Notes under the pieces: model-generated
Database searches by the model: none
Seen by the model: only the letters and a program-made list of their open reading frames with translations
What the model was told of the DNA's origin: nothing
Assembly: GCF_006542765.1 (NCBI RefSeq)
Contig: NZ_SKCD01000031.1
Location: 1-57,421, forward strand
Length of the DNA stretch: 57,421 nt
Source: Paenibacillus luteus
Lineage (GTDB): Bacteria; Bacillota; Bacilli; Paenibacillales; Paenibacillaceae
Direction: 5' to 3'
Shown: one piece after another, positions 1 to 8,776 of the stretch
How the letters are laid out: each line of letters opens with the position of its first letter
Numbering within the stretch: position 1 is the stretch's first letter
Position numbers and translations under genes: made by a program

Positions 1-128
1 CGTTCCAAGACGTCATGTATTCACAACATAACCATTATTCAGAGGCCTCCTGGTAAGGGCGGCCTCCAAACTAAAGAGTGACATTTTCATAGCACAGTTA
101 AGGTGACATTTTCACAGACGATTGACAC
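1..128. mobile_element. Possible insertion-sequence terminus (partial, left edge)
   Basis: Two copies of the 12-mer GTGACATTTTCA lie at 78-89 and 103-114, separated by about 13 bases. This spacing of subterminal direct repeats resembles transposase binding sites near IS3/IS481-type element ends. Read on the minus strand, the segment would begin TGTCAATCG at about 128, and many elements of that group begin with TG. No transposase is visible because the window starts inside the segment. The identity is an inference; a native intergenic repeat is the alternative. Confidence 0.35.
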
Positions 129-1548
129 TGCGATTTTTAAGAAGCTCTACTCCTTTGATCAGTTGGCTGTCCTCACGTCCAAGCTTCTCGCGAAGCCGCT
201 CCAGAAGCTGATAACCCGTCTTGTCGTTAAAGCTTCCTGTCGCCTCCAGTTTTTCTGCCTTCTGGAACTTGCTTAGCGCTTCCGCAGTCTTCTCATCGAA
301 CATCCCCTCTTGGCCGTTTGGCGTGTAGCCAAGCTCCTTGAGCATTTGCTGCAGCGTCTTCACATCCTCACCATAGCTTCCGACCTTCATATCTGTGCCA
401 ATGGCAAGCGGCCTTAGCTGCGTAAAGGCAGGCAGGGCAACGGCAACGTCCGGCGATACCCCCTGCTTATTGATCCAGGTGCCATTAGGCGTCTTCCACT
501 GCGCTTCCGTAAGGCTTAAGACAGAGCCATCCTTAAATTGATTAAAGGCCTGTACAACGCCTTTGCCATACGTTTTCTCGCCGACAACTACAGCTCCCGC
601 AGACTCTTTCAGGGCAGCGGTCAGCACCTCGCTCGCGCTGGCCGATTGTCCATTCACGAGGACAACAATCGGGATCGTCCATTCCTTCTCCTGCTTAGAC
701 TTATACGTAATGGTCTGGCGCTCGTTTTTGTAAACAACGTTCAGAATGACTTTATTTTTCGGAATCAATGTGCTTGCGATCTTTATTGTGGGCTGCAGCA
801 AGCCTCCGGGATTGGAACGCATATCCAGCAGAAGGCCTTTAAGAGGCTCTTTCTTCTGAAGCTCCTCAAGGGCAGCCGTAAATTCTTCAGCTGTCTTCTC
901 TGCAAAGCGACTGATCGTCACATGGCCGATTCCGCCTTCAAGCAGCTCAGACGTAACCGTATGAATCGGTATCGCTTCACGCTTAAGCGTCAAGGCAATC
1001 AGCTCCGTTTGACCTGGCCTTTGAATTTGAAGCGAGACCGATGTTCCTTCTTCTCCTCTAACGAGTCCAATCAGCTCATCATACGATTTGCCACTAAGCT
1101 TCTGATCACCCACCGAGATAATTGTGTCGCCCATTAACAAGCCGCCACGCTCGGCAGGAGCGCCCTTCGTAATCGCGGAAATGACGAACTGACCTTCCTC
1201 CTCACGGATTTCTACACCGATGCCGTAAATTTGGCCTTCGTAAGATTGTGTGTAAGCATCCCCTTTCTTCTCCGTTAAATAACGGGAATAAGGGTCCTCC
1301 AGTGATGCAACCATGCCCTCTGCCGCCCCGTTAATGAGCTTGCTCGCTTCGGCCCCGTTCAAATAATCCTTCATAATCTTGTTATAGGATACCGTAAATT
1401 GCTTAAATACAGGCTCTGTTAGCATCGGATAGCGATTTCCCATCCAAAACACCCCAAGCGAGAATCCAATTACTGTAAACAATACAGCACCCATCACGCA
1501 GAGAGTCACAAACCGTTGTTTTGCCGCCGCTGATGTAAAATCGTTCAT
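112..1548 (-). CDS. S41 family C-terminal processing protease (CtpA/CtpB type)
   Basis: This is a secreted or membrane-anchored serine protease that trims the C-termini of proteins outside the membrane. In Bacillus, the CtpB relative acts in sporulation signalling. An N-terminal membrane segment lies at about residues 15-37, a PDZ domain at about 105-185, and the S41 domain follows. The catalytic Ser is in GQSASASE and the Lys in GEKTYGKG. A peptidoglycan-binding domain occupies about residues 385-445 (GSYGEDVKTLQQMLKELGY). The length of 478 residues matches the family. The last few codons and the TGA stop lie in the repeat-bearing sequence at the left edge, so the natural C-terminus may have been changed slightly. 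The gene stands alone here, divergent from the HAD gene. CtpA and CtpB cannot be told apart by eye. Confidence 0.93.
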   Translation of the reverse strand: MNDFTSAAAKQRFVTLCVMGAVLFTVIGFSLGVFWMGNRYPMLTEPVFKQFTVSYNKIMKDYLNGAEASKLINGAAEGMVASLEDPYSRYLTEKKGDAYTQSYEGQIYGIGVEIREEEGQFVISAITKGAPAERGGLLMGDTIISVGDQKLSGKSYDELIGLVRGEEGTSVSLQIQRPGQTELIALTLKREAIPIHTVTSELLEGGIGHVTISRFAEKTAEEFTAALEELQKKEPLKGLLLDMRSNPGGLLQPTIKIASTLIPKNKVILNVVYKNERQTITYKSKQEKEWTIPIVVLVNGQSASASEVLTAALKESAGAVVVGEKTYGKGVVQAFNQFKDGSVLSLTEAQWKTPNGTWINKQGVSPDVAVALPAFTQLRPLAIGTDMKVGSYGEDVKTLQQMLKELGYTPNGQEGMFDEKTAEALSKFQKAEKLEATGSFNDKTGYQLLERLREKLGREDSQLIKGVELLKNRSVNRL

Positions 1549-1575
1549 CTGTTCATCTCCTACAAAGTTTTGTGA

Positions 1576-1634
1576 AGCAAAACTTACTTCGAAAGCATAC
1601 GCTCCGTTTTACGAAGTAAAACTTACTTCGAAAG
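1576..1634. repeat. Pair of short direct repeats with an internal dyad
   Basis: The word AAAACTTACTTCGAAAG occurs twice within about 55 bases, in the gap between the divergent protease and HAD genes. The second copy sits in a perfect dyad, CGAAGTAA-AAC-TTACTTCG, at 1612-1630. The first copy (about 1574-1590) is a degenerate version of the same dyad. It could be a dispersed intergenic repeat or a regulator site shared by both genes. The sequence does not decide. Confidence 0.5.
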
Positions 1635-1724
1635 AACGCCCACGGTCTTGAATGTGCAGTTCTTTTTAGCTACAATCAACCTAATCTTAAATATTAAGAG
1701 CAAGAGAGGAGCTTCACTGCAAGC

Positions 1725-2531
1725 ATGTACAAACTAATCGCTATTGATGTTGACGACACCTTATTAACCGATAACCTGACGGTAACCGAGGGTACGAAGC
1801 GCGCGATGGAGGCTGCGATTGCACAAGGCGTAACCGTTACGCTGGCAACTGGACGCATGTTCGCTTCCGCCCAAAAAATCGCTAAACAAATCGAACTCAA
1901 TGTTCCTATTATTACTTATCAAGGAGCCCTCGTCAAAACTCTGCTGGACGGACAAGTCCTGTACGAGAGAAACGTACCAGTCGATGCCGCCAAGGAGCTT
2001 CACGCCTACGTCGAAGCTAATGGCCTCCACCTGCAGCTGTATGTCAATGACGAGCTGTACGGGACCGAAGACAACGATAAAATAAAAGCCTACTCCAAGC
2101 TTTCCAATATTCCTTACAAAATAGAACCTGATTTTAATAAGTTGCTCGACTTTCCAATGAACAAAATGCTTATTATCGATGACCCAGACAAGCTGGATAT
2201 CATCGCCGAGGAACTTAAGCTGCTGATTGGCGACAGGGTCCATATTACGAAGTCAAAGGCGCATTATTTAGAATTTATGCATAAGGAAGGCACAAAAGGA
2301 CATGCCCTCCGTTTTATGGCCGAGCATCTGGGCTGCAGCATGGATCAAACGATTGCGCTTGGCGATGCGTGGAATGACAATGAAATGATCCTTGCCGCAG
2401 GCCTTGGCGTTGCGATGGGCAACGCTATTCAGTCGCTCAAGGATATCGCCGATTACGTAACACTGTCCAACAATGAGGAAGGCGTTCGACATGTCATTGA
2501 GAAGTTTGTGCTTGAAGCACCGACTGAATAG
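1725..2531 (+). CDS. Cof-type HAD-IIB family phosphatase
   Basis: This is a cytosolic haloacid-dehalogenase phosphatase of the Cof/YidA group, which dephosphorylates sugar phosphates, nucleotides or cofactors. Motif I is DVDDTLL near residue 8, with the nucleophile Asp and the second Asp. Motif II is the Thr in ATGR (about residue 43). A Lys lies in the SKAHYLEFMHKEGTKG stretch, and motif IV is GDAWNDNEM (about residues 206-214), which binds Mg2+. The C2-type cap lies between them. The length of 268 residues is normal. GAGAGGAG stands about 13 bases before the ATG, which is rather far, but MYKLIAIDVDDT is the usual start of the family. A terminator follows. The substrate cannot be predicted. 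Confidence 0.93.
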   Translation: MYKLIAIDVDDTLLTDNLTVTEGTKRAMEAAIAQGVTVTLATGRMFASAQKIAKQIELNVPIITYQGALVKTLLDGQVLYERNVPVDAAKELHAYVEANGLHLQLYVNDELYGTEDNDKIKAYSKLSNIPYKIEPDFNKLLDFPMNKMLIIDDPDKLDIIAEELKLLIGDRVHITKSKAHYLEFMHKEGTKGHALRFMAEHLGCSMDQTIALGDAWNDNEMILAAGLGVAMGNAIQSLKDIADYVTLSNNEEGVRHVIEKFVLEAPTE

Positions 2532-2556
2532 CCGAACCTCATCAATAACGAAACAA

Positions 2557-2589
2557 AACAGCCCCTTCGCCGGAAGCGAACGGGCTGTT
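2557..2589 (+). terminator. Hairpin terminator after the HAD gene
   Basis: AACAGCCC pairs with GGGCTGTT, and an inner TTCGC/GCGAA stem closes a five-base loop. The downstream T content is modest (GTTATT). On the other strand the tail TTTTGTTT is better, so it may work both ways. The next gene's ribosome binding site follows almost at once, so read-through is possible. Confidence 0.65.
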
Positions 2590-2614
2590 GTTATTAACGA
2601 AGGAGCATACGCGA

Positions 2615-2803
2615 ATGAATTGTCCATTATGTGGCGAGCCGAACCATTGCGGAATGAAAGCCGTTAACGAAGATCAAGCGAATTGCTGGTGCTTTTACGA
2701 AAAATTCCCTCAAGAGCTTCTCCAGCAGCTTCCAGACGAGCAGCGCGGCAAAGCCTGCATCTGCAAGTCCTGTCTGGATACCTTTCAAGCTTCACGCAAG
2801 TAG
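2615..2803 (+). CDS. Small cysteine-rich CWC-type protein
   Basis: This protein of 62 residues begins MNCPLCGEPNHC and later has a CWCF motif and a CICKSC pair. It matches the pattern of the cysteine-rich CWC family, whose function is unknown. Seven cysteines in CxxC-like pairs suggest a zinc or other metal site. The ATG at 2615 is chosen because AAGGAG precedes it by 9 bases. The upstream TTG at 2588 lies inside the preceding hairpin and has no ribosome site. It is cytosolic (no signal or membrane segment) and may be cotranscribed at a low level with the HAD gene. Confidence 0.75.
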   Translation: MNCPLCGEPNHCGMKAVNEDQANCWCFYEKFPQELLQQLPDEQRGKACICKSCLDTFQASRK

Positions 2804-2808
2804 CCTTT

Positions 2809-2860
2809 GCAGTCAGATTCTAATCATATTGCATCTAATAAAATCAAAGAATCTGGCTGC
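2809..2860. terminator. Inverted repeat between convergent genes
   Basis: GCAGTCAGATTC (2809-2820) pairs with GAATCTGGCTGC (2849-2860) with one wobble, around a 28-base AT-rich loop. It fills the 60-base gap between the convergent small Cys-rich gene and the MHYT gene. Neither side has a run of T, so if it ends transcription it is not a classical intrinsic terminator. Confidence 0.4.
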
Positions 2861-2863
2861 AAG

Positions 2864-5302
2864 CTAGCTAATGTTTGCACGTTCGGGTATGAAAAATGCC
2901 TTCTCAACATCAACAGCAGACAATGGCTTGCTGAAATAATATCCTTGAATTTTCTGGCATGAGTTGTCCGTTAAAATATCCAGCTGATCCTTCGTCTCAA
3001 TGCCCTCGGCAATGACCTCCATATTCATATGCTGAGCCATCGCAATGATTGTAGATACGATCGCTCGGTCATTGTTATTTTCGGTAATTTCCCGAATAAA
3101 GGAACGGTCGATCTTTACCTTGTGTATCGGGAACATCTTTAAATAGCTAAGCGAGCTGTATCCTGTACCAAAATCATCCAAGCTGATTCGAATCCCATAT
3201 TCATTCAGCTGGTTCAAAATGCTGCTGGACACCTTCGCATCCATCATCATGCTCTCGGTGATCTCAAGCTCCAGATAAGCTGGCTCAAGACCTGTCTCCT
3301 TTAGAATCGCCATAATATATTCTGCGAGCTTAGGCTGGTGAAATTGCTGTGATGATAAGTTCACGGATATCGGGATCAACGGCCCGCCCTCGTCATGCCA
3401 TTGCCGCATTTGCTGGCAAGCCTCCCGCAGCACCCAGGTACCCATCTCATAAATAATTCCTGTCTCCTCGGCAATCGGAATAAATAGTCCAGGCGACAAC
3501 AGCCCTTTCGTCGGATGCTCCCATCTTACCAACGCTTCAATGCCAACCATCGCTCGGTCTTCGGCCCGAATTTGCGGCTGATAATGAAGCAGCAGCTCCC
3601 CCCGTTCAATGGCTTTCCTCAGATCGCTTTCCAGCTCGATTTTTTCCAGCAGCTTCTGATCCAGCTCCGTAGAGAAAAATTGATAGTCGTTTTTTCCTTT
3701 TTTCTTCACTTCGTACATGGCTGTGTCCGCGTTTTTCAATAGCTGCACATCATCAAGCCCGTGCACGGGATACAGCGCAATGCCAATGCTGGCCGATACA
3801 TAGAAGTCGCTGTCTTTCAAACGGTAAGGAGCCTGTATACAGTTAATAATTTCGCTCGCAAGCTGCTCAACCGTTTCTTGCGAAACGTAATTGCGGCATA
3901 ACAGCGTAAATTCATCGCCACCCATTCGCGCAAGCATCACCTCATGCCCGGCTACTGCTTTCATGATGCGCCTGCTGACCTCTTGCAGAAACTGATCACC
4001 GATCGTATGTCCAAGCGAGTCGTTAATCATTTTGAAACGGTCGATGTCGAGTACCATAACGGCAAAAGGGGCCTCATTGCTACTATTCTCTTCGATGGCC
4101 TCGGCGATGCTCTGATTAAACAAGCGGCGATTCGGCAGGCCTGTTAGTTCATCGTGGAAGGCTAAATGATTTATTCTCAATTTCGCCTGTTTTTCTTCCG
4201 TAATGTCTTTGAAAATAATATAGCTTCCAACCACTTGCCCCTCGACGATTACAGGGACATTGGCCACGCTTAAATCAAGGCGCTCGCCGTCGTTTCGGAT
4301 AATCGAGGTTTCGTGATTTATCGTTTCTCCTTGAAACGACCTCTGAAACATCTCCTTCACGCGATCACGGTCTTCGCTGACAATGATTGCATCCAATGTG
4401 GAAACGGGTTGATTGATGACTTCCTTGCTGCTGTATCCGGTAATTTGCAGAGCAATGGAATTATGGCTGATGACCCTGTTTTGCAAATTTACGGATACGA
4501 TGCCATCTTGGCTATTTTCGTACAAGGATTTGTACCATTTCTCGTTTTGCTCAATCTCCGAATCTTTCCGGGCAAGCCGCTTGGATATATAAATGCCGAA
4601 CAAGGACAAGCTTAGTGTAAAAAAAATGCCGCCGGCAATAAAATAAGCCAGCCATTTCTGATCCAAAATGACGCCGTAAAACAGAGCAGGTTTGCTGCTA
4701 TTATGGAAATTAGCCGCTGTCATGCCCGTATAATGCATCCCGGAAATCGCAGCGCCCATAATGACTCCGCTTCCAATCTTTTTCCATACCTCTCCGCTCT
4801 GGTCGCCCTTGCGAAAATAAAAGGATAACCACAAAGCCGCAATCGACGCGATAACCGCGATTAAAATCGAAAGTACAAAAACAAATGGACTGTACGTAAT
4901 ATGAATAAGCATCGCGGCCATTCCGACGTAATGCATAACGGAAATGCCTGTCGCAAGCAGCAAGCCGCCAATCAGGAGCTGAGCCTTCGTCAATTCGTAG
5001 CGGCCAACAACGTAAAGCGCTATGTAAGCTGCACCTATAGCTGCAAAGACCGACAACAAAACGATGACTAAATCATATTTAATTGGTATTGGAAGCTTAA
5101 GAGCTAGCATGCCGACAAAATGCATCGACCATATTCCCATTCCCATGGATACTGCACCAAACAGTAACCAGCCGATTCGCGTGCTTCCTCTAGAACTGCT
5201 TACTCTGCCGGCCAAATCCAATGCTGTATATGAGGCCATTACTGCAATGATATATGAGAAAAAAACTAATAAGCTGTCATAAGAACCGTGAACATGCTCC
5301 AT
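2864..5302 (-). CDS. MHYT-PAS-GGDEF-EAL cyclic-di-GMP signalling protein
   Basis: This membrane-bound protein would make and/or break cyclic di-GMP. The N-terminal 240 residues form the seven-helix MHYT sensor, with three repeats of the motif (MHFVGM, MHYVGM, MHYTGM) thought to bind copper or a diatomic gas. A PAS domain lies at about 255-375, then a GGDEF domain with an intact GGDEF, then an EAL domain with EALVRW, NLSSQQF, ELEITES, DDFGTGYSSL and KIDRSF all present. Both enzymatic domains therefore look active on paper. The length of 812 residues is typical. The ATG has AGAGGGG six bases upstream. It stands alone. Which activity dominates cannot be read from sequence. Confidence 0.95.
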   Translation of the reverse strand: MEHVHGSYDSLLVFFSYIIAVMASYTALDLAGRVSSSRGSTRIGWLLFGAVSMGMGIWSMHFVGMLALKLPIPIKYDLVIVLLSVFAAIGAAYIALYVVGRYELTKAQLLIGGLLLATGISVMHYVGMAAMLIHITYSPFVFVLSILIAVIASIAALWLSFYFRKGDQSGEVWKKIGSGVIMGAAISGMHYTGMTAANFHNSSKPALFYGVILDQKWLAYFIAGGIFFTLSLSLFGIYISKRLARKDSEIEQNEKWYKSLYENSQDGIVSVNLQNRVISHNSIALQITGYSSKEVINQPVSTLDAIIVSEDRDRVKEMFQRSFQGETINHETSIIRNDGERLDLSVANVPVIVEGQVVGSYIIFKDITEEKQAKLRINHLAFHDELTGLPNRRLFNQSIAEAIEENSSNEAPFAVMVLDIDRFKMINDSLGHTIGDQFLQEVSRRIMKAVAGHEVMLARMGGDEFTLLCRNYVSQETVEQLASEIINCIQAPYRLKDSDFYVSASIGIALYPVHGLDDVQLLKNADTAMYEVKKKGKNDYQFFSTELDQKLLEKIELESDLRKAIERGELLLHYQPQIRAEDRAMVGIEALVRWEHPTKGLLSPGLFIPIAEETGIIYEMGTWVLREACQQMRQWHDEGGPLIPISVNLSSQQFHQPKLAEYIMAILKETGLEPAYLELEITESMMMDAKVSSSILNQLNEYGIRISLDDFGTGYSSLSYLKMFPIHKVKIDRSFIREITENNNDRAIVSTIIAMAQHMNMEVIAEGIETKDQLDILTDNSCQKIQGYYFSKPLSAVDVEKAFFIPERANIS

Positions 5303-5456
5303 TTCATCCCCTCTATTCTATGTAAAATGACTATCTGCCAGAGCACAACTTTATTATACATGAATGATCTAAAATTTTTTTGAAATTATAGAGAATATCT
5401 CTATAAATAATATGAATTCACGCATAAATGCCTGCGAGATGAGATCACAAAGGAGT

Positions 5457-5497
5457 AAAAAAAAGCCACCCATAAGGTCAATGACCTTGGGCGGCTC
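5457..5497 (-). terminator. Intrinsic terminator of the FecB/FecCD importer genes
   Basis: On the minus strand a stem of about 16 pairs (AGCCGCCCAAGGTCA with its partner, one or two mismatches) is followed by eight T. It lies 45-85 bases past the stop of the last permease gene and marks the end of that operon. Confidence 0.85.
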
Positions 5498-5541
5498 CTT
5501 GCTATCATACCTGCAAATCGATTATTACCGATTTATCTCAT

Positions 5542-6570
5542 TCACTTCCTCACCAAAGCTTTTCGCAGCAGATATAGAAAAAAAGGTGCACCGAGCAGCG
5601 TAGTAACGCCACCCACCGGCAAGCTGGTTACGTGGTTTTCCATTCCTGGAAAAGGCAGCCGAAGCGTCAGGCTTTGCCCGATCCAATCCGAAGCCAGCAG
5701 AAGAAGAGCGGCAAGCAGCGCGCTTGCTGGAAACAGATAGACCGGTCGTCTTCCGACAAGCAGTGATGCGATATGAGGGCCGATAAGCCCAATGAAGCCA
5801 ATGGCGCCAACTACAGAAACGGATGCAGCTGTTAATGCGGTCGCTATAAGAAGCAGAATAAAACGATCGCGATTGACTGAGAGGCCTAGTCCCTGAGCTG
5901 CCGTATCCCCGAGCTGCAGCACTTCTGCCTCTCTGGCGTAGCGCATCGCTAGAAGCAGACCTGCAGCAGCCCAAGGCCAAAGCATGGACCAACTGCTCCA
6001 GCCCCGCCCGTTAAGAGAGCCGAAGGTCCACAAGAAAATCGTGGACAGCCCCTGCTGGTTTTTGAGCAGGAGGAGCGAGGTCGCCGACTGCAATATCGCT
6101 GTCAAGATGACGCCTAGCAAAGCCAGCCGTGCACCGTTGCCCTGCTGCCGAGCATTCATTGCGTAAACAAGCATAACCGCGCTTAGACCGCCAAGAAGAG
6201 CGATGAAAGGCGGTGGAATGAATTCAGTCAACGCATTCGGCGCATAGCTAATCCATAGTACCGCCATCAGTACTGCTCCTGAGGATGCCCCGATTAGGCC
6301 AGGCTCCACTAATGGATTACGCATGATGACTTGTAAAATAGCGCCCGCCGTTCCCAACATCATCCCGGCTGCAATCGCAATCAGTGCGCGTGGGAATCGC
6401 AAATTCCACACAATATGCCGGAATCCTCCATCGGCATCATCATGAAACAACGCACGTATAACTTCTTCAGGTGACAGCATGGTCTTGCCAAGTCCGATAT
6501 GCAGCACAAACAAAATGGCGATGCCAACCAATGGAAAAAGAATGGAAAGCTGTCTTTTGCGATCCTGCAT
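5542..6570 (-). CDS. FecCD-type metal-chelate ABC permease (second subunit)
   Basis: This is an integral membrane subunit of a siderophore, heme or vitamin B12-type importer. The 342 residues carry about ten hydrophobic segments and the family signatures FPRALIAIAAGMMLGTAGAILQ and GLIGPHIA, the latter being the ATPase coupling region. The start is set at the ATG at 6570: the frame stays open upstream, but that part overlaps the preceding permease gene and reads as a shadow of it. A GGGAAG motif precedes this ATG. The gap to the upstream permease is 19 bases, so the two subunits are cotranscribed and probably form a heterodimer. No ATPase gene is next to them, so one encoded elsewhere must be shared. 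Confidence 0.92.
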   Translation of the reverse strand: MQDRKRQLSILFPLVGIAILFVLHIGLGKTMLSPEEVIRALFHDDADGGFRHIVWNLRFPRALIAIAAGMMLGTAGAILQVIMRNPLVEPGLIGASSGAVLMAVLWISYAPNALTEFIPPPFIALLGGLSAVMLVYAMNARQQGNGARLALLGVILTAILQSATSLLLLKNQQGLSTIFLWTFGSLNGRGWSSWSMLWPWAAAGLLLAMRYAREAEVLQLGDTAAQGLGLSVNRDRFILLLIATALTAASVSVVGAIGFIGLIGPHIASLLVGRRPVYLFPASALLAALLLLASDWIGQSLTLRLPFPGMENHVTSLPVGGVTTLLGAPFFLYLLRKALVRK

Positions 6571-6589
6571 TATCTGTATCTTCCCGTGG

Positions 6590-7624
6590 TTACGCACGCG
6601 TGCCGCCTCCTTGCCGTTTGACAAAAAAGAGTAAAAATAAACCGCCGCCAAATATCGTCGTCCACACACCAACCGGAATCTCCATCGGATAGAGAAGCAA
6701 CCGTGCAATCGTATCCGCCGCCGTAAGCAGCACCCCGCCGCATAAAGCTGATAAAGGCAGCACCAAGCGCGCATCGAGCGAGCTCAGCAATGAGCGAACC
6801 AGATGCGGTGCAATTAAGGCTATATAGCCTATAGGTCCGCACTGAGCTACCGTGATAGCGACCAGACCCGTACACAGCGCAAGCATCCACATCCTTGCGC
6901 GATGCACCTGAACGCCAAGTCCTGCTGCCGCTTCATCTCCAAGCTGCATAAGGTTTAGCGTACGGGTGAAGAAGAAGGCGAAAGGCAATACCATCACAAA
7001 CCATGGCAGCATCCGTATAACGTAGTTCCAATTGCGATTGGCCAAAGAACCGAGCAAATACGTATAGAGAAGATTTACATCATTGCTCGTTCCAAGAGAG
7101 ATCAAAATAATGAGCAAACCGTTCAGAATAGCTGACACGGACATTCCGATAAGCAGCAGGGCAACCGTTCCTCGACTGCCTCTGGAGGCAATCAGCACGC
7201 TTAAGCCGCCTGCCAGACCTCCAATAAAAGCAATTGCGGGATGAAACAGCACAGTGACCGGCAAATGCAGTACTGTAATAGCTGCCATTGCAAGTGACGC
7301 TCCTGATGATATGCCTAGCAGCTCAGGTCCAGCCAGCTTGTTGTTCATGGCTCCCTGCATGATAGTCCCTGCCGCCCCCAGCATGGTGCCAACCATAAAG
7401 CCTAGCAAAATCCGCGGAATCCGCATCTCCCAAACGATCGTGCGCCGAAGATCATCTCCTCTATGAGAAAAAATAATAGACAGCAGCTCTTCCCAGGTCA
7501 TCGCCGGGGAACCAAACTTCAACTGCATCGCAGCAGACGTAAAAAAAAGCAGAACAAATAAAAAAAATGGAAGAAGAAGTATGCTTCTTCTTCCGTTAAC
7601 TAGCAATGGGATTTGCTCTCGCAT
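6590..7624 (-). CDS. FecCD-type metal-chelate ABC permease (first subunit)
   Basis: This is an integral membrane subunit of a FecCD/BtuC-family importer with 344 residues and about ten transmembrane helices. The signatures RIPRILLGFMVGTMLGAAGTIMQGAMNN and GPIGYIALIAPHLVRS are visible. AGGAGG lies 10 bases before the ATG. Only 14 bases separate it from the binding-protein gene, and the second permease follows after 19 bases, giving the order binding protein, permease, permease. The substrate is usually called iron-siderophore by similarity. The Zur-type box upstream of the cluster makes a zinc or zinc-chelate substrate worth considering. Confidence 0.93.
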   Translation of the reverse strand: MREQIPLLVNGRRSILLLPFFLFVLLFFTSAAMQLKFGSPAMTWEELLSIIFSHRGDDLRRTIVWEMRIPRILLGFMVGTMLGAAGTIMQGAMNNKLAGPELLGISSGASLAMAAITVLHLPVTVLFHPAIAFIGGLAGGLSVLIASRGSRGTVALLLIGMSVSAILNGLLIILISLGTSNDVNLLYTYLLGSLANRNWNYVIRMLPWFVMVLPFAFFFTRTLNLMQLGDEAAAGLGVQVHRARMWMLALCTGLVAITVAQCGPIGYIALIAPHLVRSLLSSLDARLVLPLSALCGGVLLTAADTIARLLLYPMEIPVGVWTTIFGGGLFLLFFVKRQGGGTRA

Positions 7625-7638
7625 GCCGTCGCTTCCTC

Positions 7639-8667
7639 CTAGAACAAATCAGGATACATATAGTCAAGCGATTCATCCAATAAAATGCCTAGCGAGCGGG
7701 TGCCTCGGCCATCGCCCCACACCGGGGAACGAACCTCGATAACCTTGCCCTCCTGAACCGCCTTGAGTTTGCTCCATAGCGGGAGCTCTGCCATTTGCTC
7801 AGACAATGGCTTGGTACCCGGGCTGTAAGAGTAGCTTTCGATGAAGATAACATCCGGATTTTGTTCCAGCAGCTTCTCCAACGAATACTGAATGCTGCCG
7901 TCTCCGTATGGATCCTCGTCCGGATCGTTAACCCGCCAAGGATATGCCGTCACTTCCTTTAATACCGTACCGCCAAGACCACTATCTGTAACGATCGCAA
8001 AGTTGACGTCCGATCCGTACATAATCAGCGCTTTCTTGTCCTTTGGCGATTTCTGCTTGGCATCGTCAAGCTTGGTGAGGAACGCTTCTCCCGCCGCCTT
8101 AGCCTCAGCCGTTTTACCGGTCAGCTTCCCTATAGCTTCCAGCAAGGCAATAGAATCCGTATAGCTCTTGGGATTGGCCAAATAAATAGGAGCAACACCA
8201 TCGAGCCCTTCTCGTAGCGCATCATGAATCCCCATCAAGCCGATAACGAGATCCGGCTTAGCCGTCACGATATCCTCGAGGTTCGGCTCGAAGAAGCTGC
8301 CTCCGATAGAAGCAAAGGACTCTCCTTTGGCGCCGTAGAACTCCGGCTGTATCGCGATAGTACGGACACCACTCTCCGCAATAGCGACAGGCTCCAGCCC
8401 CAGCTCAGCCAATAAATCCACGCAAAGCGATACGACGCAAGCAACTCTAGCCACCTGCGCTGGAAATTCAAGCTCGGTTCCTGTAGCATCAACGACCGTT
8501 TGCGGCTCGAACCCCCCAGCAGTTGTCTCCATAATTGCAGCATTCGTCGCCAGATCGGCTTTCTCCTCCGCAGGGTCAGCCCCCGTATTTGCACGGTTTC
8601 CACATGCCGATACCAATAAGGCTGCAGCAAGCAGAAGAATAACTACTTGAATTTTCTTGCTTTTCAT
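7639..8667 (-). CDS. FecB-like metal-chelate ABC substrate-binding lipoprotein
   Basis: This lipoprotein captures the importer's substrate outside the membrane. The start at 8667 (MKSKKIQVVILL) has GGGGAG eight bases upstream and yields a proper lipoprotein signal ending LVSAC, with the lipidated Cys near residue 22. The mature part has the helical-backbone fold of cluster A-II proteins: TVVDATGTELEFP at the start of the first lobe and NPDVIFIESYSYSPGTK in the second. A CVVSLCVDLL stretch with two cysteines is unusual in these mostly Cys-poor proteins. It is followed closely by two FecCD permeases. The ligand could be a siderophore, another metallophore or a corrinoid. Confidence 0.9.
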   Translation of the reverse strand: MKSKKIQVVILLLAAALLVSACGNRANTGADPAEEKADLATNAAIMETTAGGFEPQTVVDATGTELEFPAQVARVACVVSLCVDLLAELGLEPVAIAESGVRTIAIQPEFYGAKGESFASIGGSFFEPNLEDIVTAKPDLVIGLMGIHDALREGLDGVAPIYLANPKSYTDSIALLEAIGKLTGKTAEAKAAGEAFLTKLDDAKQKSPKDKKALIMYGSDVNFAIVTDSGLGGTVLKEVTAYPWRVNDPDEDPYGDGSIQYSLEKLLEQNPDVIFIESYSYSPGTKPLSEQMAELPLWSKLKAVQEGKVIEVRSPVWGDGRGTRSLGILLDESLDYMYPDLF

Positions 8668-8776
8668 TAAGATAACTCCCCTGTATTTCAATGTTAGAAA
8701 ATACGATAAACCTTATTTTTGCACCATGTCGCTTATCCGGTCATGAGGCTTTTGCCCGATGCCCGAATCATTCCAA

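Noticed and set aside
2557..2589. Riboswitch or leader before the small Cys-rich gene
   Set aside because: The structure is a simple terminator-like hairpin ending at the ribosome site; no further conserved architecture is visible.
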